This document shows, piece by piece, positions 1 through 6,896 of a DNA stretch of 64,000 nt. Numbering within the stretch: position 1 is the stretch's first letter; each line of letters opens with the position of its first letter. The position numbers and the translations under genes are program-made. Source of the stretch: a virus; IMG/VR virus record IMGVR_UViG_3300031857_000124, positions 1 through 64,000 of that record, one strand, 5' to 3'. The notes beneath the pieces were generated by a model that saw nothing but the letters and a program-made list of their open reading frames with translations, did not search any database and had not been told where the DNA came from.

Positions 1-1272
1 CTTGTACACCTTCATGTACGCATCGTATGATGGGCGTGTTGGGTTACTTGGTGTGCAGTCCCTCCCAAAGTAAATCTCTACAAGATCGTGGTAGAACTGT
101 TCGGCAGGCAGTTCCTCAGGAGTAAAGATGGCAACCCTCTCCCCAAACCTAACCATACGCATTATCATCTCCCACTTCATGAATGATGACTTTCCGTAGT
201 TTCCTATTCCGGAAACAATTGTTAATTCGCCTTTAACTCTTTTGAAGTGCCTATCGAGCAATGGGACGCCGACGGGCATTGCTGCTTGATAACCCTTGAG
301 GTAAATTTCCCCAGCCCTATCCATCACCTCCTCGGCATAGATTACGTCCTCCTTAGACATTTCATCGAGGTCCTCTTCGGTTAGCTCAATCTTAACCTCC
401 TTGTGGCTACTCTTTGTAACTAACTGATCCTTAGTGAACTCGGCAGTATTCCACTGGCTCATGTTCGCCCTGTACGCACTACGGATGGCCTGGCGACACT
501 CCTTCTGACTGAAGCTTGCATCAGGAACGACGTAGGTCATCATCATGCTGTAGCACGTCTCCTCGAGCATCCCGAACCTACAGCAGCTTGCGGCCAGCTT
601 AAAAACGAAGTGATTCCTTTCCCCCTCACGGAACGCATCCCCCTTGGATGTCATCCACGTCAGCAGGTTGTTGAATATCTTGTCGTCATCGTTAATCGTT
701 TCAGTGGTTGTCTGTTGGGGCAACCTTCTATCGGCCTTTTTTACAGGCAGTTTGTTGTACGTCTCGGCGTTCTCGTTGTACCAAAGATTGGGATCATACG
801 ACTCAAAGCAGAGTCGGGACAGGTTCTTTCCGGTCTTGTCAATGTCTGGAAAGTCATTCATTAAGGCCTCAAAGTGCTCTTTGTGCATGGTTTTCCATTC
901 AATTTGGACGAGCGCCTTCAATCCCTTGCCAGATGGGGAAGTCCAAACAGCTGTTATGTACCCTAAAGAGCACAGTTCTCTGCGTTTTTCGGCCATGTCT
1001 GACACGTTATCGAAGTCCAAAACAATGTACCCGGAATGTTCGACAAGTTCAGAGTCCTTTCGCTTTGAGAACGTGCCGCTGAAACAAACGGCAGGGAGTT
1101 TCTTTTTTAACTCGTCCGCCTCCTTCTTGGTTTTTGCTTGCCTCGCCTTGTTAACAAGCTCCTTTGACTTCCCATTCCTAATTCGTTCAAGTGCGCCCAA
1201 CACACTAATTGTGTGTCCCTGCAGGTCGTTGAAGTCTTGGTAGATTGATACTTTACCATCTATTGGTCTCAT
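1..1272 (-). CDS. VirE_N/BT4734-type primase-helicase, partial
   Basis: The minus frame opens with ATG at 1272 and runs off the left edge, giving 424 codons with the C-terminus missing. Residues about 60-130 carry the BT4734/VirE_N signature: SGTFS, then HSGYIVLDFDN, then WTSPSGKGLKALV. In Bacteroidota mobile elements this domain is associated with primase-like replication proteins. A second half follows with a P-loop SGIGNYGKSS (Lys about 361) and a FTPEE strand, typical of DnaB/RecA-like helicases. The likely role is a primase-helicase that unwinds and primes phage DNA at the fork. The start overlaps the end of the upstream winged-helix gene by 20 bases, so the two are co-transcribed from the attenuated promoter near 2088. 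I am confident of the two domains and less so of the biochemical activity. Confidence 0.82.
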   Translation of the reverse strand, partial: MRPIDGKVSIYQDFNDLQGHTISVLGALERIRNGKSKELVNKARQAKTKKEADELKKKLPAVCFSGTFSKRKDSELVEHSGYIVLDFDNVSDMAEKRRELCSLGYITAVWTSPSGKGLKALVQIEWKTMHKEHFEALMNDFPDIDKTGKNLSRLCFESYDPNLWYNENAETYNKLPVKKADRRLPQQTTTETINDDDKIFNNLLTWMTSKGDAFREGERNHFVFKLAASCCRFGMLEETCYSMMMTYVVPDASFSQKECRQAIRSAYRANMSQWNTAEFTKDQLVTKSSHKEVKIELTEEDLDEMSKEDVIYAEEVMDRAGEIYLKGYQAAMPVGVPLLDRHFKRVKGELTIVSGIGNYGKSSFMKWEMIMRMVRFGERVAIFTPEELPAEQFYHDLVEIYFGRDCTPSNPTRPSYDAYMKVYK

Positions 1273-1960
1273 CTGTAGTAGGTGTTTGTTTTATCGTTTG
1301 TTTTGTTTGTGTTTCATCCTCCCATCTCCTGTCGCGAAGGTATCGCACAGGATCCTTCCAGTACTTGCGTTCGCGCCCCGATTTGTGGTTCCCCATGCAC
1401 TCCACGGCAAGTATGCGATCTTTTTCATGCAGTTTGTTCCATGCAGCTTCTGCTTGTTTCTTGTCCACTTTCTTGTCGTAAGCCATCCAAAACTGCTCGA
1501 AAGAATACTTATTTTCTTCTTTTACTTTATTCTTTTTATTATGTGAGCATTCCTGAGCAGGGGTATGCTCATTTTTGAGCAGGGGGTATGCAGGTTTTTG
1601 AGCAGGGGTATGCTCAAAAAAATCATCTTCCTCATTTTCAGACACTGGTATCTCGGGGGTAACTGTTCTGCTTAAAATGTCGGCATCTGGATTTATAGTT
1701 AAACATCTAACCTCAACCTCATTTCTGGTATTGAGTTTCACAATTCTCCCCAAAACACCTTTCTGTTCGAGATCAGCAATTATCCGTCTCACACTGTGCT
1801 TGGATATCCCAAGGCATTCACCCAGATAATGATTTGAGGCAAAGCAATAGCCCCTGATGTTTGATAAATTCGAAATAACCCCTATAAGGAGTTTTTCCGT
1901 GGATGATAATTCCTTGCTAAGCAACACACTTGCAGGGATAATTGAATATTGATTGTGCAT
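1253..1960 (-). CDS. winged-helix replication initiator-like protein
   Basis: 235 residues from ATG 1960. An upstream in-frame ATG at 1990 lies inside the terminator hairpin and is not used here. Residues about 1-75 form a helix-turn-helix typical of phage replication proteins: LSSTEKLLIGVISNLS, then a YLGECLGISKHSVRRIIADL recognition region and a beta wing. The middle is acidic and low in complexity, with three imperfect HTPAQ-type repeats. The C-terminal third (FEQFWMAYDKKVDKKQAEAAWNKL) matches the basic tail common in DnaD/DnaT-like loaders. It probably recognises the origin or loads the downstream primase-helicase. Its start codon sits 13 bases after an intrinsic terminator, so expression should need antitermination. 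Confidence 0.72.
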   Translation of the reverse strand: MHNQYSIIPASVLLSKELSSTEKLLIGVISNLSNIRGYCFASNHYLGECLGISKHSVRRIIADLEQKGVLGRIVKLNTRNEVEVRCLTINPDADILSRTVTPEIPVSENEEDDFFEHTPAQKPAYPLLKNEHTPAQECSHNKKNKVKEENKYSFEQFWMAYDKKVDKKQAEAAWNKLHEKDRILAVECMGNHKSGRERKYWKDPVRYLRDRRWEDETQTKQTIKQTPTTDETNRW

Positions 1961-2088
1961 GATAAAATAAAAAAGCCCCGTGTAAGGCACCGGGGCTTGG
2001 GTTGGTCAAACTTGCGTTCAACTTGCCAAACCCTTCTTTTCGGCCTTACTCAAAAAGAAGGAATTGGCACAAATACATCGCAAAGATA
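1961..2088 (-). promoter_or_regulatory. leader RNA with kissing-loop attenuator
   Basis: Reading the minus strand, a -33 TTGACA (2110-2105) and a -7 TATCTTTG (2088-2081) predict a start near 2075. The leader then holds hairpin A: stem 2053-2061 with 2032-2040, 9 perfect pairs, 12-base loop 2041-2052. An imperfect hairpin B follows (1999-2005 with 2026-2033, one bulge), then the terminator hairpin C: stem 1991-1997 with 1974-1980, 10-base loop 1981-1990, and a T-rich run to the ATG at 1960. GTAAGGC in loop A (2049-2043) is the exact reverse complement of GCCTTAC in loop C (1988-1982), so the loops can kiss. That pairing could stabilise or disrupt termination. This is seen directly; the regulatory effect is inferred. 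Confidence 0.7.
1974..1997 (-). terminator. intrinsic terminator abutting a start codon
   Basis: Minus-strand stem AGCCCCG / CGGGGCT with loop GTGCCTTACA, followed by a T-rich run (1973-1961) broken once by A and once near the start codon. The start codon of the winged-helix gene is only 13 bases beyond the stem, so this is positioned as an attenuator rather than an end-of-operon terminator. The A-rich opposite side means it may also work on the plus strand. Confidence 0.75.
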
Positions 2089-2137
2089 ATCCTGTTTTTT
2101 CACTTGTCAAGACTTTACTCATATTTTTTTCAGTCTA

Positions 2138-2167
2138 TTGACACAGTGCATATTATTTGTATATTTG
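2138..2167 (+). promoter_or_regulatory. strong Bacteroidota-type promoter of the late operon
   Basis: TTGACA at 2138 and TATATTTG at 2160-2167 are separated by 19 bases, matching the Bacteroidota -33/-7 consensus. The predicted start (4-7 bases after the box) falls on or next to the ATG at 2172, suggesting a leaderless or nearly leaderless first gene. It is divergent from the replication promoter, with the two -33 elements about 28 bases apart. Confidence 0.72.
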
Positions 2168-2171
2168 CCGC

Positions 2172-2387
2172 ATGAGTAAACTTATTCCGCCAGACCACAC
2201 GGTCTTTGTAAACATAGAATCGCGCTCAAAGGGGAGCGTGAAGGCTGTGATAACCGATGTTGGGAGCGGCGTTGACTATGAGGTTGGTCAGCGCGTCGGC
2301 ATTATTGGAAAGATAGACAACCTTGAAATACAGGGGGACTCAAGGTTCTCCGTTCACGAAAAATACATTGCGTTTTTATATGAGTAA
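2172..2387 (+). CDS. small GroES/Cpn10-like protein
   Basis: 71 residues from ATG 2172. An in-frame ATG at 2157 lies upstream of the predicted transcription start. The core GSVKAVITDVGSG, VGQRVGIIG, then FSVHEKYIAFLYE follows the order of GroES: a glycine-rich turn, GDxV strand, roof and terminal strand ending in the heptamer contact. It is shorter than bacterial GroES (about 95 residues) and lacks the usual N-terminal strand. It probably helps the host GroEL fold the capsid. It is the first gene of the late operon, and its stop overlaps the next start (2380). A second, double-domain GroES-like protein lies 500 bases downstream. Fold assignment is by eye. Confidence 0.55.
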   Translation: MSKLIPPDHTVFVNIESRSKGSVKAVITDVGSGVDYEVGQRVGIIGKIDNLEIQGDSRFSVHEKYIAFLYE

Positions 2388-2700
2388 CAAGAAGACGTGG
2401 GAAAGGGCTAAGACTGTTTTACAGCGCCTTATTGATGATCGTGTCGAAATATACGAGGTTACAAGGATATTTAACCCAATGGCAAACGGGGCAAGAAAAA
2501 CCCTGTGCCTGTGTAAGCCGTCAGTAACCGACAACGATCTTGACGAGGTTGAGAAAACAATAGAAAGATACAAGAACACCCTGAGCGAGGTGTCCTCAAC
2601 TCGTGTTGAGCAGAGGGTAAAGCGGTCGATGTTCTTTAAAACACTTCAGGAGCACTATGATAAGAACAAAAACAAAAGAGCAGTACGAAAAGGCCATTAA
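2380..2700 (+). CDS. hypothetical late-operon protein
   Basis: 106 residues from ATG 2380, which overlaps the stop of the GroES-like gene by 8 bases; an earlier in-frame ATG at 2323 lies deep inside that gene. The product is basic and helical (WERAKTVLQRLIDDRV, EVEKTIERYKNTLSEV), suggesting a short coiled coil. No family is recognised. Its C-terminus (KNKNKRAVRKGH) overlaps the next gene by 44 bases. Tight packing before terminase suggests a virion assembly role, but the sequence shows none. Confidence 0.6.
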   Translation: MSNKKTWERAKTVLQRLIDDRVEIYEVTRIFNPMANGARKTLCLCKPSVTDNDLDEVEKTIERYKNTLSEVSSTRVEQRVKRSMFFKTLQEHYDKNKNKRAVRKGH

Positions 2701-2914
2701 GGTCTACGACTACTACATCCGCAGGGAGGTGGCAGAGAAAGACAAGCTAGAGTCACTTACTGAAGACCCCGAGGTTATAGAGCTTTTTGATGGCTCTTAC
2801 GCCTCTATCCGCAGGGCCATTTGCAGGATGCGTGATAAAAAGCCTGTTGGGAAGAAACTTTTCGAGAGGCAGCTTGCTTTTTTAGAGATTTACGAAAAAA
2901 GATTTTGCCGATGA
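2657..2914 (+). CDS. hypothetical helical protein
   Basis: 85 residues and highly charged. It looks all-alpha (EQYEKAIKVYDYYIRREVAEKD, ASIRRAICRMRD). The start at 2657 lies within the preceding gene (44-base overlap), and the TGA overlaps the ATG of the next gene at 2911, so translation is probably coupled. No family is recognised. Confidence 0.58.
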   Translation: MIRTKTKEQYEKAIKVYDYYIRREVAEKDKLESLTEDPEVIELFDGSYASIRRAICRMRDKKPVGKKLFERQLAFLEIYEKRFCR

Positions 2915-3723
2915 ACTTTAATGGTATTGATGTTGACTCGTTAAGGCTTCTTAACGGTTGCTGCTTGGTGGAGATACACTCGCTTACAGAGGACGAGGTA
3001 TCCTTTAACGGGGGTACGCTAAAGATTGTACACAAGGTGAAGAGCGGTGTTGCCGATATAGATCCAAGGGACATTTTTAGTGCCGTAAAGGGGATGAAAA
3101 AGTCCAGGTATAAGGACGACGAGGCCACCAAGGAGTACTACAAGATGCTTGCTGAGGTAAATAGGAAGGCCGACGAAAACAAGGAGAACCACCAGGACAA
3201 ACAGGCGGTAAGGAGGGGGATCATAGTTAAGATGCCCGAGGCAAGCCTCAACGACTTCGGGTGGGACTACGACTGCGAGTTTGATGCTGTTATTGGCGAC
3301 GAGGTGTGGTTTGATGCCACTTACACTAGGGAGATGATTACCGAGGGCGAGAACGGCTTTGAGTCTGACGGCAAAACATTTTTAATGATCCCAACAAGGT
3401 CAATATTTGCCGCAAAGAGGGGCGATGATATCGTTAGTCTTAACGGGTACGTTATAGGGAAAAAGCTGCCCAACGACAGGAAGTACGGCTCGATATTCTT
3501 GATTGATAACGACACTGCCCGCGTTGAGGTGATTGTACCAAACGCAAGGACGCCAAGGTTCAGCGATTTTTCCCCGTGGACAAACACGTCAGTTAAGAGG
3601 GGTGATGTTGTGATAATGAAGAACCACTTTGCCATTCCTCTTGATCCAACTCTTGGGCAGAGCACGGATCTTGTTAGGTTTCAAACACGAGTGATAAAGG
3701 CGTACGAGAATGATCAAGCTTGA
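2911..3723 (+). CDS. tandem GroES/Cpn10-like co-chaperonin
   Basis: 270 residues from ATG 2911 (ATGA overlap with the upstream stop; a TTG at 2905 is the only earlier option). Two Cpn10-like units can be read. The first spans about residues 90-170: RRGIIVKMPEA, IGDEVWFDATY, KTFLMIPTRSIFAA. The second spans about 175-265: LNGYVIGKKL, then VKRGDVVIMKNHFAIPL. Each shows the strand, glycine turn, GDxV, hydrophobic strand order. The N-terminal 90 residues look like a degenerate further unit (GCCLVEIHS, KIVHKVKSG). It probably works with host GroEL in capsid folding, as phage T4 gp31 does. Overlaps the next gene by 14 bases. Confidence 0.6.
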   Translation: MNFNGIDVDSLRLLNGCCLVEIHSLTEDEVSFNGGTLKIVHKVKSGVADIDPRDIFSAVKGMKKSRYKDDEATKEYYKMLAEVNRKADENKENHQDKQAVRRGIIVKMPEASLNDFGWDYDCEFDAVIGDEVWFDATYTREMITEGENGFESDGKTFLMIPTRSIFAAKRGDDIVSLNGYVIGKKLPNDRKYGSIFLIDNDTARVEVIVPNARTPRFSDFSPWTNTSVKRGDVVIMKNHFAIPLDPTLGQSTDLVRFQTRVIKAYENDQA

Positions 3724-4366
3724 CTTTAGCAAAATAGCGTACAATATCGAGAACATCCCAGAAGAAGAGTCTGTGGTTCATCGGTTCTCTGACTTGGCTA
3801 GTCAAGCCCACATATTTGATAGGTCTGACGACCTTCCAAGTGGAGTGGATGCAGACAAGGTGCTCAGGTACTTGATATACATGTTTGCCCCAGGGACACC
3901 AGTAAGGGAGGCCTATCCAGATATTAATCAGCGCAAGAGGTACACCCTCAATAAGTTGAACATAGTGGTTGACGAGAATGACACGACCGACGAGGGCTAC
4001 GTTCAGTTGTGCTTGATGAATGCTGAATGGGCTGTGGATAGATACATTGCGTTCACCAGGCTTCAGTGCTCGGAGGACTACTCCATCATGAGCACTGCCG
4101 ATATACGCATAGCCGCTCTTCAGAGGGCGCTTCTAACCCAGCCTGTTGATAGGTCTAATGACGACAAGAACTTCCAGGAGGGTCTTGAGCGGTGGAGGCA
4201 AACACTTGTTAGCGCAAGAACAAGAATCATGAACGAGGAGAGTAGTGTCATGCTTCAAAAGTCAATCACGTTCTCTGTTAGGGCTGAGAACCTCGGCATT
4301 CAGCCCGAGCACTACTCAAGGGTTTGGAGAGAGAAAAAGGAGATATTCCCAGAAATAATACCATAA
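3710..4366 (+). CDS. pre-terminase protein, possible small terminase
   Basis: 218 residues, mostly helical, immediately upstream of the large terminase with a 3-base gap. Position and size suit a small terminase that selects phage DNA, but no classic helix-turn-helix is obvious. DKVLRYLIYMFAPGTPVREAYPDINQRKRYTLNKL may be a conserved segment. The C-terminal half has a long amphipathic region (NDDKNFQEGLERWRQTLV) that could oligomerise. I assign the role only from context; the family is not recognised from sequence. Confidence 0.5.
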   Translation: MIKLDFSKIAYNIENIPEEESVVHRFSDLASQAHIFDRSDDLPSGVDADKVLRYLIYMFAPGTPVREAYPDINQRKRYTLNKLNIVVDENDTTDEGYVQLCLMNAEWAVDRYIAFTRLQCSEDYSIMSTADIRIAALQRALLTQPVDRSNDDKNFQEGLERWRQTLVSARTRIMNEESSVMLQKSITFSVRAENLGIQPEHYSRVWREKKEIFPEIIP

Positions 4367-4369
4367 ACA

Positions 4370-6832
4370 ATGGAGTACCAATACGAGGAGGAGGATAAGT
4401 ACGTTGTTTTTCATGATGATGATCCAGACCTTGACACCATTATGATAAAGCTCCCTGTTCTTGAGCAGTGGTACACCGAGATGCTGAAGCGACCAGTTAC
4501 AAGGGAGGAGGCGCTGACCTATGTGGATGGGTATGGACTTGCCCCTGAAAAACAGAAGTTCACGCACCAGGAGATGCCCGAGAAGTTGAGGATGATTTAC
4601 GAGGTTGTGTTCAATAAAAAACACGCTGTAAACAAGGGTAAGTACAAGGAGGTGTCTGACGTAAGGTTAGAGGATATCTACGAGGAGATTGAGTCAAATC
4701 AAAAGTACTACGCATCAGAAATTGAGTGGATAAAGCTTCAGATTAAACGCAGGTACGTTGGCTACTGGTGTTTCATTAAGGGAAAACCAACTTACCTAAA
4801 CGGTGCGAACTACTTCTTCCTTAATTTTTGGCCGGTGAAAAACTTTGGGAAGAACGGAAACAGGCCAGATTACAGGGACTACCAACGAAAAATGTTCCAC
4901 TTTTTGATGTACGCGTACACGACACAAGAGGCGTTCTACAAGCACAAAGTGTCTTACAGGGAAGACGGGGTTGTTAAGACAAGGTACTCAAACAAGGACA
5001 TTAAGGATGTTATTGAGGAGGTGAAAGAGATAAACTCTGAGTACTACGCTGAGCCAAACATAAACATCACTGTTGATATGGGGAGAAGGACGGTGCATGG
5101 GACAAACTTTGTCTCTGGGAGGAGGATTGCTAAGACGGCAATATCTTGTTGTTTCTGCACGTGGGGAACACTGAACATGCCTGACCAGACATTTATCATA
5201 CAGGCAATGAATGAAGATCAGGCGGTGGATAAGATATTTGTCAAGCAGATACAAACCCCTATAAGCAAGTTGCCGTTTTTCTTCAGGCCGTACTACAGGG
5301 GTAGACTGGAGGCGAAGCAGGGGTTGAGGTTTCAGTACGAAGGTTCGGTGGCCTCTGCCGCAAGGGCTGGGATAATCCCCGAGCAAATGGAGTGCTTCAT
5401 TACACCCTTACCGTCTACAGAAAAGGCTGCGGATGGTGAGGCAGAGATTGCCTTTGTGTATCGGGATGAGCCCGCAAAAAAAACAGACGCCAAGGCAGCC
5501 GATCAAAACATACCTACGTGGTGGTACAACACCATGAAACCCGCAATAGAACGAGGACAAAACATACGAGGATTTTGCATTATGCCGTCAACCGTTGGCG
5601 ATATGGAGAGTGGTGGTGGGGCTCAGTTTTTCGATATTGCCAATGACTCTCACTTCTCTGATAGGAATGAAAACGGAACAACGGCATCCGGTCTTGTTAA
5701 CTTCTTCTTGCCTGGATACTATGCTGTTGAGGGATACATAGACGAGTACGGGGCAAGCGTTGTAGACGACCCTGATGAGCCGGTAATGTCTAATGAGGGG
5801 AAGTGGATAACAAAAGGTGCTAAAACCTATTTGCTCAACCAGGCAGAGTACTTCGAGAAAAAGAAGCAGTGGAGTAACTTGATAAAGTTGCAACAGAACT
5901 TTCCCATGACGTGGAAGCAGGCCTTTGCCGTAATCCCTAAGGACATGGGTATGCCGATTGAGAAGATGAGGGATCGAATATCTGAACTCAAGTTTTCAAA
6001 AACCCCTATAACCACACGCGTAAACTTAAAGTGGTTGGGGGAAAAGTTTGGAGGAGATGTTTTTGTTGAGAACGACCCCAAGGGCAAGTGGATAATGTCT
6101 TACCTACCCCCAATTGATCAAAGGAATTTAAGGACTGTGGTTACCGCGGAAGAGGGTTATGTGCCGCCAAAAAACAGGGGTGTGATTTATGCCCCCGATC
6201 CGTCTGTAATGAATAAATTTTTTCTTGCCTGTGACCCAGTTAAGTTCCACAGGAGGAATACTGTTGGCAAGAAAAAGTCAAACGCAGCCGCCGCAATATT
6301 TTACAAGAGGGATTCACAAGTAGATCCGGACACGAAACCCAGGTCTGAGTGGGTGTCAAGTGATTGGGTGATGATTTATAACAACCCGGTGGATGACAAA
6401 GAGGAGTACCACGAGGAGTGGTTAAAGGCCGCAATACTATTTGGGGCGTACGTTTACCCAGAGTGGCCCGATGGAGAATCTATTGTTGAGTACTTCAGGG
6501 ATAATGGGTTTGACGGCTATCTTTTGAAGGACATGGGGGCTGATGGGAAGCAGGATTCAAGACCAGGAGTTTGGGCGGGTGTTGCCGAGCAGAATGAAAT
6601 GGCAGGGGATATAATGACCTACTTCCACAACAACGCTAAGTACGTGAAAATATGGGAAATCCTTGAGGAGTGGACACAGATGAGGGGTATAGACGACCTG
6701 ACAAACCATGACCTTTGCGCGGCCACAGGTTGGTGCATGAGGGCGATAAAGAGCAGGATGCCAGACCTTTACAAGGAGGTTTACCAACCCATAGAGGTCA
6801 CGGGATCTTTTCAGTCGTTTGATGTTGACTAA
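4370..6832 (+). CDS. terL: terminase large subunit
   Basis: 820 residues; the motor-nuclease that packages DNA into the prohead. The ATPase has a variant Walker A, VSGRRIAKTA (Lys 255), the usual GRRxxK form in large terminases. Walker B is IAFVYRDEP (Asp 366, Glu 367). The RNase H-like nuclease half starts at FLACDP (Asp 622), and later acidic positions lie in DGYLLKDMGADGK and near the C-terminus in DLTNHDLCAATGW. The length is at the upper end for the family and similar to crAss-like phage terminases. The N-terminal 190 residues are an extension with a KPTYLNGANYFFLNFWPV segment seen in such long terminases. A hairpin and a promoter lie between it and the portal gene. Confidence 0.95.
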   Translation: MEYQYEEEDKYVVFHDDDPDLDTIMIKLPVLEQWYTEMLKRPVTREEALTYVDGYGLAPEKQKFTHQEMPEKLRMIYEVVFNKKHAVNKGKYKEVSDVRLEDIYEEIESNQKYYASEIEWIKLQIKRRYVGYWCFIKGKPTYLNGANYFFLNFWPVKNFGKNGNRPDYRDYQRKMFHFLMYAYTTQEAFYKHKVSYREDGVVKTRYSNKDIKDVIEEVKEINSEYYAEPNINITVDMGRRTVHGTNFVSGRRIAKTAISCCFCTWGTLNMPDQTFIIQAMNEDQAVDKIFVKQIQTPISKLPFFFRPYYRGRLEAKQGLRFQYEGSVASAARAGIIPEQMECFITPLPSTEKAADGEAEIAFVYRDEPAKKTDAKAADQNIPTWWYNTMKPAIERGQNIRGFCIMPSTVGDMESGGGAQFFDIANDSHFSDRNENGTTASGLVNFFLPGYYAVEGYIDEYGASVVDDPDEPVMSNEGKWITKGAKTYLLNQAEYFEKKKQWSNLIKLQQNFPMTWKQAFAVIPKDMGMPIEKMRDRISELKFSKTPITTRVNLKWLGEKFGGDVFVENDPKGKWIMSYLPPIDQRNLRTVVTAEEGYVPPKNRGVIYAPDPSVMNKFFLACDPVKFHRRNTVGKKKSNAAAAIFYKRDSQVDPDTKPRSEWVSSDWVMIYNNPVDDKEEYHEEWLKAAILFGAYVYPEWPDGESIVEYFRDNGFDGYLLKDMGADGKQDSRPGVWAGVAEQNEMAGDIMTYFHNNAKYVKIWEILEEWTQMRGIDDLTNHDLCAATGWCMRAIKSRMPDLYKEVYQPIEVTGSFQSFDVD

Positions 6833-6871
6833 TTTGTTTTCAACAAATTGCGATAAAATTGCATACATTTG
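6833..6871 (+). promoter_or_regulatory. hairpin and TAnnTTTG promoter before portal
   Basis: After the terminase stop there is an 8-pair hairpin of the form AATTTGTT-ttc-AACAAATT, without a strong T run. It is followed by TACATTTG at 6864-6871, a match to the Bacteroidota -7 box. This would allow portal and head genes to be transcribed separately from terminase. No well-spaced -33 element is seen, so confidence is moderate. Confidence 0.5.
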
Positions 6872-6896
6872 CAAGGAATAAATATTTTTGTTACAT

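Noticed and set aside
610-1481. Several plus-strand open frames of 78-199 codons opposite the primase-helicase.
   Set aside because: They are antisense to a gene with clear domain motifs, have Cys/Ser/Leu-rich compositions typical of shadow frames, and lack promoter or context support.
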